In this document: piece after piece, positions 12,201-21,639 of the stretch
Numbering within the stretch: position 1 is the first letter of the stretch
Layout of the letters: each line of letters starts with the position of its first letter
Origin: Bufo bufo
Taxonomy: Eukaryota > Chordata > Amphibia > Anura > Bufonidae
Reading direction: 5' to 3'
NCBI RefSeq assembly: GCF_905171765.1
Contig: NC_053398.1
Location: 43,368,323 to 43,432,322, forward strand
Length of the DNA: 64,000 nt
The notes under the pieces: model-generated
Told to the model about the DNA's origin: nothing
Seen by the model: the letters and a program-made list of their open reading frames with translations, nothing else
Databases searched by the model: none
Made by a program: the position numbers and the translations under genes

Positions 12201-15200
12201 AGTGTTAATTTCTCTATATGAGTTAATGATAGTACAGTTTAGGTTGGGGAAACTTGTACGCCAGTGGAAAATTATATAAAGAAAATGTATATATAAACAC
12301 AACCAGCTTCCTCAAATCTGCCTAGGAGCTTTATATTTTGCATGAAACTCACCATGACAGCATCTTCTTTATTCCACATGAGGGTCAAGCCCGCCTTTGT
12401 GTACAACTTAAAATAAGCATCGTTTTTATGAATCAGGATTCCAAAGCTGTAGTAAGGTGTCTTAGCTCTAAAAAATATAAAGAAACAAAAGAATAAAAAT
12501 CTCCTTCTCATAGATCTTCAAAAAATTCTCAGAAACATTTTTAGATTGTAGTAAACACAATGACCTTCCTCTAAAGTTAATTGGTTAATTGCTTTGTCAA
12601 AGTATGCTTAGAGACCTGATGTGGCACCTATCACATTGACCTGACACAAGTCTATTACGTGCAAAAAGTTTGGTAGGGATCTACTTGTTTGAACTCCCTT
12701 TAAATGTTATACTTGCTTGTCTCTTTCCTCACATCTGCATTGATGGGTCATCTAGGACTTTCTAACAATAGACATTCACTTTCTACCTTCTTTTGATCGA
12801 TGGAAAGAATGAAGTATGCAACACCATGGATTGAGTTACACAAAGGGTTTAAGTGTTGAACTTGAGGGCATCTACTATGGGGTCCCTTTAGTTTAGATGT
12901 AAATAGACACTACTTTTTACCTTTAGCCAAGTCAGGATTTCCGTTATGCACACAACTAGATATAATATATAAACTATACAAAGGAAGACGATATTATGTG
13001 CAAATGGCTCATAAACTTTGGTGCTCAAAATCAATGAAGAATCATACAATTTAATACATATATTAGTAGTACGTAAACCATTTTAATTTCAGACTTCATA
13101 AAGTCATATTAAATTGAACTTCTTATTCCCATGGACATCTCAGGTATAAAAGGATAAAAGAGTATCCTTAGAAATGCCCCTGCTTCCTTAGTATGGACTG
13201 GCTTCAATTAAAATGCAGAAATTATTTAGTAAATCAATGTAAAAACGTTCAGATTGATAACCTTAGACCTTCCATGGATTTCCATGACAGTATGACACAT
13301 TATAGGCTTTATCGATGTAGCCACATCTCTTCAGATCTTCAAATCATTTTAATTTAAAAAAGCTAAAGGGTTAAACCAAATATCCACTTGATGACTAATC
13401 CAGTGTGATATGATATTATAAATATTTATAGCTTCTTATTAAATTTTACAATCTGATGAGTCCGACCTCAGCATGCTCACCATATGGTCTAAGATATATA
13501 TGAGGCTTGGTGTGGTCATGAATAAACTCATTTTAATTGCTTTATAAAATGGACAACACCCAAGGGAACTCCTTATACAAATGTCAGTCTATATACTAGA
13601 CCTTCAGGACCACAGATGTTCTTCCCAGAAGGCCGTGCTGTCATTTGACAGCTTAGGAAATGCTTTCCTATAGGTAATTTATTACATTTTCAGGAAATAC
13701 CACAACAGTGTTTAAAGCATAGTGGTCATTGCTAATAGTTAGATATGTATCATTCAGGGAACTATTATATAGTCAGTAAAACTTAACCATGACCATAAAA
13801 AGTAATTATAGTCATGGGAGAATTCTATTGCACATAGGCTTCATAGGGGTTATTACTTTATCTATGTACAATATATCTGCAACCACTTTACAAAGATATC
13901 CATCTGCAAATTATAGAAATGTGATTTTCTGCCCCAGACCTACATTTTACTACCACCACGCTCCATTGGCTAAAGAATGAGATGGTATCATTACATAAGT
14001 AAAAGGCATTCTCTAAAAAATTCTTTACAGTAGGTTGAAGGTAAGCCCATGGTACAGTATAAATAGTGTAATGGGTGAGATTTCATTGTGCATCCAATAT
14101 CGTAACCCTCCACCAAGATTCTTAACCTTATTGCCCCAGATAAGGCAGCAAGGGGTTGCCCAAGATTTTGATGTTGATGACCTTTCATTAGGATGGGTCA
14201 TCAATATCAGAACAGCGTGGGTCTGACTGCCGCAACCCTCAACTGAGCTCCAGTAAGATCTGCTGCCTATTCCTAGGCTAGTGACATTATGTTCATTGGT
14301 CACGTAGCCTAGTCTCAGCTCAGTCCCTTTCAAATGAAGGGGGCTGAGGTACAATACCAAGCACACCTGATATCCAATGGGTGGCGCTGTGCTTGTTGAA
14401 CTGTGAGGAGGTGCTCACCAGAGTGCCACAGCCTCCTCACACAGCTGATCGTCAGTGGTCTCAGGTATCGAACACCTGCTGCTTATCTGATATTGGTGAC
14501 CGCTCCTGAAAATAGGTCGTCAATTCAGAATCTTGGAAAAACCCCTTTAAAAGGTCACAGAGTTTTCAGGAAATGTTTGATATGTCATGAGTGTTCCAAG
14601 TTTCTGATCGGTGGGGGTCTAACTGCTGAGACGTCTACCATCCCTAGATTGAAGAGGACCCCTATGTTTTTTATTGAGTCTGTCTTGCTTCTTCTCCTGC
14701 AGCGAGAAGAGAAAACTTGATATGCAAGCACTTCTCTCTCCTCCTTCTACTGACCACCACCAATCAAAATTTAAGGATATTCATATAGCTCTAGCAAATG
14801 CAATGATAAGGTCTGTCCATCATCTATCCATCCACCCACTTGACAAGGGTAGAGCATGTTTACTCGAAAGGCCATAGGACCCATAAAAATCAGTGGCCCT
14901 GCAAAATGCTCAAGTTTGCTAGATGTTGACGCTGATTTTATCTGCCAGTGAATACAGGGAAGATTTAGGGTTACTTTAGAGAATATGTACATTGATGTAA
15001 GCAAAAATTATGGATCTTAATTAGGCATCTTAGGCTACTTTCAACTAGCATTAATATCTTCTGGTATTGAGATCCATCATAGGGTCTCAATACCAGAAAA
15101 AAAAACACTTCAGTTTTGTCCCTATTAATTGTCAATTGAACAGAACGGAGTGCTCCAAAATGCATTCCGTTCCATTCTCATACCAGAGAGCAAACCACAG

Positions 15201-18200
15201 CATGCTGCGGTTTGCTTTCCGTCATGGGATGTGGAGCAAGATGGATCCGTCATGACCCACACTGCAAGTCAACAGGGACGGATCCGTTTTCTCTGACACA
15301 ATCTAACACAATAGAAAACTGATCCGTCCTCCATTGAATTTCAATGGAGTTCATGACAGATCCGTCTTGGCTATGTTAAAGATAATACAACCGGATCCGT
15401 TCATAACAGTTGTATTATCAGTAACGGAAGCATTTTTGCTGTGCACTGCCGGAGCCAGCAAAAACGCTAGTGTGAAAATACCCTTAGGGGGTGTTGGATC
15501 AGAGCAAACATGTTTTATCCACTGAAATATTATGTCACAGCAATTCTCACCCTATAATTTGTAGGTTTGTATTACAGGAGGGTCAGTTATAGGATATCAA
15601 TTGCAATGACACTGACAATGCAAGCTCAAAGTAAAATTAACAAAAAAAACCTGTGGTTTACTTTAAATCAAGGAACATGAAAATCAGATATGGTATTTAG
15701 ATAAAGATAGGTAGACTGTATACTGTGGAGATACATTCATAGAATTCAGTGGAGAAAATGACAATTTACTGTAAGTTACTTTTTCTATCAAGTCTTTGAT
15801 AGACAAACTTTCTATTACATATTCAGCAAATTAAAGTGTAAGCAGGTAAGTTACGGTAGATTTACCAATAATAGAGTCTCTATTTGAATTATTTGCAAAA
15901 TCTCGCGAGAAAAATACTAGTGATGAGCGGCAGGGGTCATATTCGAATTCGCGATATTTCGCGAACATTTTGTAGAATATTCGCAAATTCGAAAATTCAC
16001 ATTTTTTTTTTTACTTGAAAAATCGGAAAGGTAATGATTGTGTAATATGCGAATTTTCGTAATTCGAATTTTCGGATTAAAATTTTTATTGCGAATTTTC
16101 AACTTACAACTATTAGACAAAGAAGATTATAGCACTATATTAGCTAAATTGCTCTATATTCGATTTTTTTCGAATACTCGCTATATTGCTATAACTTAGT
16201 TTTTTCGAATATTCGTAATATTCTAAAACAAGAATATATAGGAATATAGCGAATATTCGAAAAAAACGAATATAGAGCAAAATTCGCAAACACTACTACT
16301 CCTAAAGTCAAGTATATTGCAGCCTTCATATTGGCCCACAAGCTAGAAGCAGTGAGGGATCATGTGTACTGATAAAAAAATAAAATAAAAAATCGACATA
16401 AATTTATTCGAATATTCGAAATTACGAATATATATAACTATATTCGAAATATTTGCGAATTTTCGAAGTACCTATATTCGCGATAAAAATTCGAAATTCG
16501 AATATTCGTGATCAACACTAAAAAAAACATTGATAGGGGTCTGGAATTGAGCATCAGATATCCCGAATAAATTGGACTTGGTGTGAAGTAGTACTCTTTT
16601 ACTCCTCAGCCTCTGACTTCTGTACTATTATAGATCAGGTTGGCCAATTTTAACAGCCAACTGATTTTAGTGGAGCAAGGACCACAAATATATGTCTCCC
16701 AGATTACAACAGTTTATAGAAAAGGGCAAGGAAGATTAGAGTCTCAATTTGAGTGTCTAGTAGTCAACAAACATATCAAGAAAAATACAACTCCTTTAAC
16801 ACAAATTAACTCTAGTTCACAACTTTTTCCTTTCTGAAATTCTATACATTATGCAACTTGTCATGATGACAATTCAATACAATTGTGTGCCACAGAGTAA
16901 AAAAAAGGTGAAACATTGAATGTTTTTACATAGGAGCCCATAGGTGACAAATGGCTGATGGTTGGTATCCTTCAGATGCATCCATCAGAACCATTCAGTA
17001 AAACTGCATATACATGAAAACATAAATATTTTTTACATAAAATCCAATGGTGGTGAACGTTTAAAGGGTTCCATCCATCAAGGTTTTTTTTTCACGATTG
17101 TTTAACATCTCGTGTCTTACATCTCAAGATATGATTTAGAGACCAGTTAAGGAAGAACACATCTGTATAAAGTGTTGCTAAATTTTACCTATAAGTTAGT
17201 ATTGGGTACAGCAGCTATTTTAAAGGGAACCGGTCAGCATTCAAATGCAGTGCAATCTGCAGCATGTTATAGAGCAGGAGGAGCTGAGCAGATTGATATA
17301 TAGTTTTGTGGGTAAACATTCGGTAAAAATTGCAATTTATACATTTAAGGTATATTCCTGCTATTTCTGATTTCATTGGTCACGGGGAGGTGTTACCAGT
17401 GATTGATAGCATTCCCTGTATATATACACACTTACACAGAGAATGCAGAGATTTAAATGTATAATTTACAAGTTTTACTGAATCTTTCCCCATAAAAAAT
17501 ATATATCAATCTGCCCAGCTCCTCCTGCTCCATAACATGCTGCCTGCAGATTACACTGGATTTTGTGGTGACATGTCCTCTTTAAATACATCTCTGTTCA
17601 CACCTGCACTATTTCTATCAGGTTTCTGTTGTCATTCTTTTCGGTACAGAAAATGGAAAACGGCTAACCCGGAAAAAAAAGGGATTAAGATCATGCATGC
17701 GCTATTAAACAGATTATATAGTAAAAATGGAAGGCATGACAGAGGTGTGAACAGAAGTGGTTCTAAAAATATTAGGTGTCCAAACTGAAAAAAAATCTAT
17801 AATATTATTTTTTTTAATTATTATTATTATAAAATTATATAAGTTTAATGGACTTACATGGCTCCGTTCACTATCACGATGCTACTTTTCAGCTGAATGA
17901 TGACATCTTTGATTGCGACGGTGATCTTGTCTATATGGGGGTGACCACTGACCATGGACCGGTGGACATGGACAGAGAACTCCTGATAGGACTCTCCACA
18001 GTCTGAGGCCAAATTGTAGCTACAGCTGCCAGGAAACTGGTAGAAATCCCCATCAAAGGTTTTGAAATGATGGTTTCCCCAGGTACTGCAGACGTAGTGA
18101 CCATGATTACGGATTCGACCTGTTGACAATTGGTCAAGAAGGTTAGAACGAGTCTAAAAACGGTAGAGGAAATTTATCAAAGGAAAGCTGTCTTTGTTTC

Positions 18201-18827
18201 CCTTAGAAACCAATCAGGTTCTACCTTTAATTTTCCAAAGGAACTTTGAAAAATAAAAGGTGGAATCTGAATGGTTGCTATGGGCAACTAAACCAGTTCT
18301 AGTTAGCACCAGTTTTGATACATTTTCCCCACTTAGTATGTAGCAATTAACAAAGCTAGTTCCTCTGTGTAATGTCCCTTCAAATATGTAAGTAAGAATG
18401 TTATAACTACACTAGAAAGATCTTCTGTAAGAAAGATCAAATCTCTAATATAGAGTAAAAAACACTCTTTTACGTTACATTAAAAGGCTCTCTTCTTCCA
18501 TACAGTGGTTTATTGTCCAGGGTTCTCAGCATCTGTAAACTTCCCAGACTCTTATCTATTGACTAAGTTGTTAAACTGTCTACCATGAGAAGTAAAAACC
18601 TGTCATTACCATTAGTACATTATTATGGTCTTTCCTGATCACTTGGTCCAAAATGACTCTCTTCTGCCAGACAGTAAACCCAATCATTTTCTACTATGTC
18701 AAAATGCACACATGTAACGTAAAAGGGATTTCAGAAACTGTAAGTATTTACCTGTTCTCACATCTATAGCATCAGAGAGGCCCAAAGCCAACCATAGCAC
18801 CCACAAGCTGGCAGTGTGGTACCCCAT
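91..18827 (-). CDS. muc2: Gel-forming mucin gene (MUC2-like), 5' part, 20 coding exons
   Basis: Secreted oligomeric mucin that forms mucus gels by disulfide linkage. I spliced 20 exons on the minus strand, each bounded by AG/GT (one GC donor) with matching phase: 2,661 coding nt, 887 residues, no stop. Domain order: signal peptide (about 1-21), vWD1 (about 30-195, with CGLCGDYNG), C8-1 (about 215-292), TIL-1 (about 295-350), vWD2 (about 385-540, with GLCGDFNS), C8-2 (about 575-655), TIL-2 (about 660-725), D' TIL (about 757-825) and the start of vWD3 (from about 853, [19 protein letters not shown]). The near-identical run [13 protein letters not shown] and the overall exon proteins resemble MUC2 more than MUC5AC/5B as I know them. 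PTS repeats and C-terminus lie beyond the left edge. An anuran MUC2/MUC5 paralogue cannot be excluded. The individual exons follow. Confidence 0.88.
230..1754 (-). other. Mucin intron 19
   Basis: About 1.5 kb between exons 19 and 20. AT-rich, with short A/T runs (for example near 1,436-1,455). I recognise no exon, RNA or transposon in it. Confidence 0.6.
1755..1906 (-). CDS. muc2: Mucin exon 19: D' TIL end
   Basis: Residues 791-840: [20 protein letters not shown] then [20 protein letters not shown]. The CVCP core and 'CPCVHN' spacer are characteristic of mucin D'. Acceptor TTATATAG, donor ACATG|GTAACA, phase 2. Confidence 0.9.
1990..2090 (-). CDS. muc2: Mucin exon 18: D' TIL
   Basis: Residues 757-790: [20 protein letters not shown] and [11 protein letters not shown]. 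Acceptor TCTTCACAG, donor TAC|GTATGT, phase 0. Confidence 0.86.
2285..2331 (-). CDS. muc2: Mucin exon 17: D' microexon
   Basis: A 47-nt exon, residues 741-756, [16 protein letters not shown]. It matches the short 'C.C.DG.L.C' segment that opens D' in gel-forming mucins. Acceptor TTTTTTAAACCAG, donor GAAA|GTAAGG, phase 1. It is too short to score as an ORF but is fixed by phase, splice sites and protein match. Confidence 0.82.
3029..3284 (-). CDS. muc2: Mucin exon 16: TIL-2 and linker
   Basis: Residues 656-740: [37 protein letters not shown] and [24 protein letters not shown] domain with its CGCP core, followed by the D' linker. NLT is a potential N-glycosylation site. Acceptor TCTCTACAG, donor CGCTG|GTAAGT, phase 2. 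Confidence 0.92.
4139..4265 (-). CDS. muc2: Mucin exon 15: C8-2
   Basis: Residues 614-655: [37 protein letters not shown] and KKGIC. The CxC and 'ILWGW' features are typical of mucin C8-2. Acceptor ATCCACAG, donor TGTG|GTAAGA, phase 1. Confidence 0.9.
4353..4447 (-). CDS. muc2: Mucin exon 14: C8-2
   Basis: Residues 582-613: [20 protein letters not shown] then [11 protein letters not shown], the first half of C8-2. Acceptor TTTTTCAG, donor AAG|GTTGGT. That donor is weak after position +2, but phase 0 fits exon 15 exactly. Confidence 0.88.
4904..5068 (-). CDS. muc2: Mucin exon 13: vWD2 GLCG motif to C8-2
   Basis: Residues 527-581: [20 protein letters not shown], then [12 protein letters not shown] and DPCSLSIEN. 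Joins the end of vWD2 to the C8-2 region. Acceptor TTGTTTAG, donor AACA|GTAAGA, phase 1. Two other open frames overlap this exon but lack mucin similarity. Confidence 0.92.
5069..6743 (-). other. Mucin intron 12
   Basis: 1.7 kb. Around 5,620-5,770 lies a piece of an interspersed repeat (paired TTACTGCAGCA/TGCTGCAGTAA arms, then 'GTGTTGGTGATCAGACAGTCATGGCCTA'-type sequence, related to the repeat at 14.15-14.55 kb). The rest is AT-rich and unassigned. Confidence 0.45.
6744..6881 (-). CDS. muc2: Mucin exon 12: vWD2
   Basis: Residues 481-526, including [20 protein letters not shown] and [20 protein letters not shown], the last strands before GLCG. Acceptor TTTCCACAG, donor CAAG|GTCAGT, phase 1. 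Confidence 0.9.
7035..7104 (-). CDS. muc2: Mucin exon 11: vWD2
   Basis: Residues 458-480, [20 protein letters not shown], the conserved 'DGSVLLNE' strand of mucin vWD2. Acceptor CCTCTAG, donor ACAG|GTAAAA, phase 1. Confidence 0.88.
7228..7338 (-). CDS. muc2: Mucin exon 10: vWD2
   Basis: Exactly 37 codons, residues 421-457, with [18 protein letters not shown] and [14 protein letters not shown] is a potential N-glycosylation site. Acceptor ATTACAG, donor AAT|GTAAGT, phase 0 at both ends. Confidence 0.9.
7381..7396. repeat. (GATA)n microsatellite
   Basis: Four tandem ATAG units in the intron between mucin exons 9 and 10, some 30 bp from the GC donor. Confidence 0.7.
7427..7565 (-). CDS. muc2: Mucin exon 9: vWD2 start, GC splice donor
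   Basis: Residues 374-420. [20 protein letters not shown] and [19 protein letters not shown] open the second vWD domain. The acceptor is a normal CATTTTAG. The only donor that keeps the mucin frame and joins to exon 10 (YYVISK then GNSNES) is AAG|GCAAGA, a GC donor rather than GT. Confidence 0.88.
7797..7914 (-). CDS. muc2: Mucin exon 8: TIL-1 end and vWC-like linker
   Basis: Residues 335-373, with [14 protein letters not shown] and a [16 protein letters not shown] segment leading into the second vWD unit. Acceptor TTTCCAG, donor AATG|GTAAGG, phase 2. Confidence 0.9.
7915..9363 (-). other. Mucin intron 7 with a GC-richer unclassified block
   Basis: 1.4 kb intron. About 8,160-8,590 is clearly richer in G+C than its surroundings and may be an old interspersed repeat or LTR fragment. 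I found no paired termini or target duplication. The 133-codon open frame in it has no recognisable domain. 8,630-8,900 is very AT-rich. Confidence 0.4.
9364..9489 (-). CDS. muc2: Mucin exon 7: TIL-1 domain
   Basis: Residues 293-334. Trypsin-inhibitor-like cysteine pattern: [20 protein letters not shown], then [14 protein letters not shown]. Acceptor TTTTCCAG, donor GAAG|GTGAGT, phase 1. Confidence 0.9.
9720..9826 (-). repeat. tRNA-like segment, left arm of inverted pair
   Basis: Read on the minus strand: TATAGTGTAGTGGTTAACAT (A-box-like), then GTTCGAATCCCGCCAG (B-box-like GTTCGAATCC). This is the layout of a tRNA gene or tRNA-derived SINE head. The anticodon arm pairs imperfectly and the element sits inside a hAT MITE, so it is a relic rather than a working tRNA gene. 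Confidence 0.55.
9893..10005 (+). repeat. tRNA-like segment, right arm of inverted pair
   Basis: TATAGTGTAATGGTTAACAT and GAGTTTGAATCCTGCCAG, an inverted copy of the segment at 9,720-9,826, separated from it by an A/T-rich spacer with a 22-T run. Together they form a long hairpin-capable palindrome. Confidence 0.55.
10997..11213 (-). CDS. muc2: Mucin exon 6: C8-1 domain
   Basis: Residues 221-292: a cysteine-rich C8 domain with [15 protein letters not shown], the CxC run [12 protein letters not shown] and the strongly conserved [18 protein letters not shown]. Acceptor CCCTTTAG, donor TGTC|GTAAGG, phase 1. A MITE terminus lies only about 34 nt inside the following intron (see findings). Confidence 0.92.
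11334..11449 (-). CDS. muc2: Mucin exon 5: vWD1 to C8-1 linker
   Basis: Residues 182-220, with [17 protein letters not shown], matching the 'FGN.QK' segment that closes vWD1 in gel-forming mucins. Acceptor CTCTTTAG, donor TTT|GTAAGT, phase 0. Confidence 0.88.
11450..12029 (-). other. Mucin intron 4
   Basis: 580 bp of AT-rich intron; no exon, RNA or repeat recognised. Confidence 0.55.
12030..12120 (-). CDS. muc2: Mucin exon 4: vWD1 with CGLCG motif
   Basis: Residues 152-181, containing [18 protein letters not shown] is the conserved vWD cysteine motif linked to mucin/VWF multimerisation, and NRT is a potential N-glycosylation site. Acceptor CTTCTTAG, donor GGA|GTAAGT, phase 1. Confidence 0.9.
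12353..12467 (-). CDS. muc2: Mucin exon 3: vWD1
   Basis: Residues 113-151, including [20 protein letters not shown], the conserved LTLMWN core of vWD1. The acceptor is TTTTTTAG; a second AG two bases further in would give an immediate stop, so the first is used. Donor ATG|GTGAGT, phase 0. A 5.4-kb intron separates it from exon 2. Confidence 0.9.
14150..14550. mobile_element. Palindromic MITE with 'AAGGGGTT' ends
   Basis: The left end AAGGGGTTGCCCAAGATTTT and the right end on the minus strand AAAGGGGTTTTTCCAAGATT are inverted repeats enclosing about 400 bp. The inner part repeats 'GTCATCAATATCAGA' and its complement. Related fragments occur at 14,570-14,650 and 19,260-19,375 ('GATCGGTGGGGGTC' type). 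Confidence 0.6.
15033..15483. mobile_element. Harbinger-like MITE copy 1 (GGCTACTTTCA termini)
   Basis: Flanked by TTA on both sides, with ends GGCTACTTTCAACTAGC and, inverted, a degraded GGGTATTTTCACACTAGCG. The 3-bp TTA duplication fits PIF/Harbinger. Three more copies lie at 20,883, 31,457 and 50,076. Internal palindromes include ACGGATCC repeats. Confidence 0.65.
15918..16520. mobile_element. AT-rich hAT-like MITE ('AATATTCG' repeat)
   Basis: 603 bp beginning TAGTGATGAGC and ending (inverted) TAGTGTTGATCACG. Near-perfect 8-bp flanks AAAAATAC / AAAAAAAC. The interior is full of TTCGAATATTCG palindromes. The right third matches the element at 32,767-33,554. Confidence 0.7.
17224..17581. 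mobile_element. TTAA-flanked palindromic MITE
   Basis: 358 bp between TTAA duplications (17,220-17,223 and 17,582-17,585). The ends AGGGAACCGGTCA and, inverted, AGAGGACATGTCA extend into long inverted repeats sharing GCATGTTATAGAGCAGGAGG. The TTAA target fits piggyBac or Kolobok. Confidence 0.7.
17858..18119 (-). CDS. muc2: Mucin exon 2: vWD1 domain start
   Basis: Residues 26-112. Contains [20 protein letters not shown], the hallmark opening of a mucin vWD1 domain with its calcium-site aspartates, then [10 protein letters not shown]. The acceptor is TTGTCAACAG and the donor is CAT|GTAAGT, phase 2. The open frame extends beyond the acceptor on the upstream side, but only this boundary keeps phase with exon 1. 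Confidence 0.9.
18168..18335. mobile_element. Short palindromic repeat in mucin intron 1
   Basis: Contains GGTTGCTATGGGCAACTAAA and, in reverse orientation, a TTATCAAAGGAAAGCTGTCT / ACCAATCAGGTTCTACC half. I recall this repeat from other anuran introns. The remainder of intron 1 (18,120-18,751) is featureless. Confidence 0.5.
18752..18827 (-). CDS. muc2: Mucin exon 1: start codon and signal peptide
   Basis: Encodes residues 1-25, starting [20 protein letters not shown], a hydrophobic signal peptide typical of a secreted mucin. The ATG has A at -3 and G at +4, a good initiation context. The exon ends CAG|GTAAAT in phase 1, and the leftover G joins exon 2 to make Gly. A TATA box lies 56 bp upstream of the ATG, which supports this as the true first coding exon. 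Confidence 0.87.
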
Positions 18828-18882
18828 TGTATGCCCCAGGGGCGATGCACATTCAGGAGTGTCAGGATCATTCGCACCTTGC

Positions 18883-18889
18883 TCTTATA
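18883..18889 (-). promoter_or_regulatory. TATA box of the mucin promoter
   Basis: TATAAGA on the minus strand, 56 bp upstream of the ATG. A start site about 30 bp downstream (near 18,855) would give a 5' UTR of roughly 25-30 nt, short but common in secreted-protein genes. Position and sequence are seen; the start site is inferred. Confidence 0.6.
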
Positions 18890-18957
18890 GGATTATTTGG
18901 TGTCTTAATGACATCACAGCAGGAGGGGCATGGAAATCTTTAATCTTTACAATCGAG

Positions 18958-18964
18958 GTAAACA
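18958..18964 (-). promoter_or_regulatory. Forkhead (FOXA-type) core upstream of the mucin TATA box
   Basis: TGTTTAC on the minus strand, about 70 bp upstream of the TATA box, the FOXA consensus core. FOXA factors are known regulators of mucin genes. A CRE-like TGATGTCA lies between them near 18,909-18,918. Short motifs occur by chance, so this is suggestive only. Confidence 0.35.
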
Positions 18965-20711
18965 TTCCTTTTCTTTCTTCATATCAATACATTTGGGAGG
19001 GATATTTTAAAAGATATTCATTTCCTTAACTCTGTCACTACAGACCAAGCCTTTGACAAACAAGCTGGTCAATCTAGACTATATATCTCTTGTTGGCTTC
19101 ATTTTCTTTCAAATAAGGGTCACAATATGGTTTTAACTATGTGTGAATATAACATCGTACATATAATACATGATATTTTAAGAGACAGATAAATAGACAG
19201 CAAAAAAAAGAAGGTCCATCGTAACAAAAGACAAGGCAAACACAAAAGAACAGCGCCATTGCCTTCTCAAATAGCTGATCGGCGGAGGTCTCGGGTGTCA
19301 GACCCCCACCGATCACATACTCATGACCTATCAAGAGGATAGGTCATCAGTATTTAAATCTCAGGAAACCCCCTAATACATATTCAAAGTTGTACCATGC
19401 TAGGTTCATTAAAGCAGGCATTAAAGAGTCCTATTCTACAACCTGTTACTTGATCTAAATGATTACTTCTGATTAATTCTGACATATTAATTGACCTAAA
19501 TGTAGGAGTCATTAGCCTGTAAAACCTACCTCTACTTCAACCTCATCTCCAGATTTGATGTTCTAGTGCAAAGTTGTGTTTCTTGTTTATTTTCTAGTAA
19601 TGGACCCTTAAAGGGGTTTTGTACAGATTTTGTCTGATAAATGCGGGGAACGGAGCGGGGAAAGTAGTGGAGGGCACACTTCGCATGCGCAGCCGTCCTT
19701 CATTCATTTCTATGGGGCCGCCGTAAATAGCCGAGCACTGGCTCAGCTATTTCCGTCGGCCACATAGAAATGAATGGGAGCGGAGCCGCGCATGCGCAGT
19801 GTGCTCCCATTCACTTGTAGGGGAGCAGCGCTTAGTGGTGGCCGGACCCCAGGAAACCCGGGTTCCTCCAGCCACAACTCTCCCTGCTAAGTTCTCTTGG
19901 TAGGTGCGGGTCCCAGAGGTGGGACCCGCACCAATCAGACAATGGGGGCATATCCTAGCTGCCCAAGAAAAACAGCAGAGGAAGCTACCAGAGAGGAAAG
20001 TGTACATGAAAAAAGTAACAATATTTTATTGCATGTATATTGCAATAATACTTCATTTGAAATACTATATTCATTACATAGTAATATATTTCATGGGATG
20101 CCCACTTATGAGCACTTGTAAGCTTGTGAATAAACAAGATATTTTTTTGGAGCGATGCCCGAATTCTTTTCTAGACCATAGGAATCTAGTGTCTGGAGAT
20201 GACTCATCATGGACATGCATAGGATATTATTCTTGGCATGGTCTGTGACCTGAGCAAAGGTAATTGTGTGGGGAGGGGGTGGGGGGAGCTGTGACCATCA
20301 TATTTTGTCAAAGGTGGAAAGAAAAAAAAAACACCACCAATTTGTTAGAAAAAAAAATGTTTCAATGTAATACTTGATTTAAAACATATGTTTTCAGATG
20401 ATAGATTAGATTAAAAAAGGTTTGTTTTCTTTTGTAGAAATTCTCTAGTCTATACCAGGTGTTGCCTATAGTCAAACATGGTGCTGCTTCTGTATATGGT
20501 AGACTATCTCTTCCAACCTCTTTAACTTTTTGCTAAAAATAGTAATATCTAAGGAAATATTTAAAACCTAAAGCAAAGTGCTTCTCTTGCAAACCTTTAC
20601 ATATATACATCAATGGGCTAGACGCTACAGAAGGTTTCTGTTTGTGCCTGCTAATTCATGGATGAAGGAAAGTTCAAGAACGTGCGAAGCCATGGTGCAT
20701 GAGTAAATTGC
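18965..20711. other. Upstream region of the mucin gene
   Basis: Intergenic. Repeat fragments at about 19,260-19,375 ('CTCGGGTGTCAGACCCCCACC') and 19,608-19,960 ('AAAGGGGTTTTGTACAG' end, GC-rich middle). Otherwise AT-rich. No promoter or gene of the opposite strand is seen. Confidence 0.45.
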
Positions 20712-21249
20712 TGCTTATAGTTACATAGTTATAGAGTTAATACAAAAAGATAAAATACATAAATCCACCAAGTTCAAGCAAGGGATAGGTGGGAATGTGA
20801 ATTTTAGAATAAGGGAGTGAGTCATAGACTTCTACACATTTTCATAAGCATTAATATTATTACATTTTAAGAAGTCATCTTAGGCTACTTTCACACTAGC
20901 GTTTCTAGTTTCCGGTATTGAGATCCGTTATAGGGTCTCAACAGAGATGAGCGATTTGAATCTGATGAAGTGGAATTCGATCCGATTTTTAGGAAAAATT
21001 GGATTTGCAACGAATGCGAATTTCCTCGCGCTTCGTGGTAACGAATCGCAATTTTTCCTAAAATGGCGACTACACGTGTGATAACATGGGGCAATGAACT
21101 CTGGGAAGGCGGGCTGACCCATAATGCCATGCATGCAGCCAATCAGCAGCCAGCCAGCCCTGTGATGTCAGAGCCCTATATATACGGCGGCCATCTTAGA
21201 GTCAGACATTTTCCAGTGTTCTGACTGCAGGGACAATTGTAAGAAGGCG

Positions 21250-21560
21250 CTAGGGACAGCAATAGGAAAAACCTCATTGTGAAAAAAAACCCTGAAGAAA
21301 CTATTTGTAAGTGCAGGGAAAGGATAGGGAGGAATCATTTCAAGGCATCTTAGTGCAGGGAGAGACGTCAGAAGGCGCTAGGGACAGTGCCAGAAAAGCG
21401 ATTTACAAGTGCAGGGAAAGGATAGGGAGGAATAATTTCCCAGCATCTTAGTGCAGGGAGAGACGTCTGAAGTCGCTAGGGACAGTACTAGAAAAACCTC
21501 ATAGTGAAAAAAAAATTGCGATTTACAAGTGCAGGGAAACATTATTTGCGGATCAAAATA
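21250..21560. repeat. Tandem repeat, about 105-bp unit, inside the hAT
   Basis: Repeated blocks of 'AAGTGCAGGGAAAGGATAGG', 'TTAGTGCAGGGAGAGACGTC' and 'GCGCTAGGGACAGT', about two and a half copies. Confidence 0.65.
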
Positions 21561-21639
21561 GCCATCATACAACTCTGGCATTCCAGCAATTTGTTCTTGT
21601 TCTAGGGGTGCAAGTGCTATGTTGAAAAGCCTTTAGTGG

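Larger units (their letters stand above)
12468..17857 (-). other. Mucin intron 2 (5.4 kb)
   Basis: The longest intron. It holds four recognisable repeats listed separately (14,150-14,550; 15,033-15,483; 15,918-16,520; 17,224-17,581). The remaining sequence, including all of 12,470-14,140, is AT-rich with no feature I can support. Confidence 0.6.
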
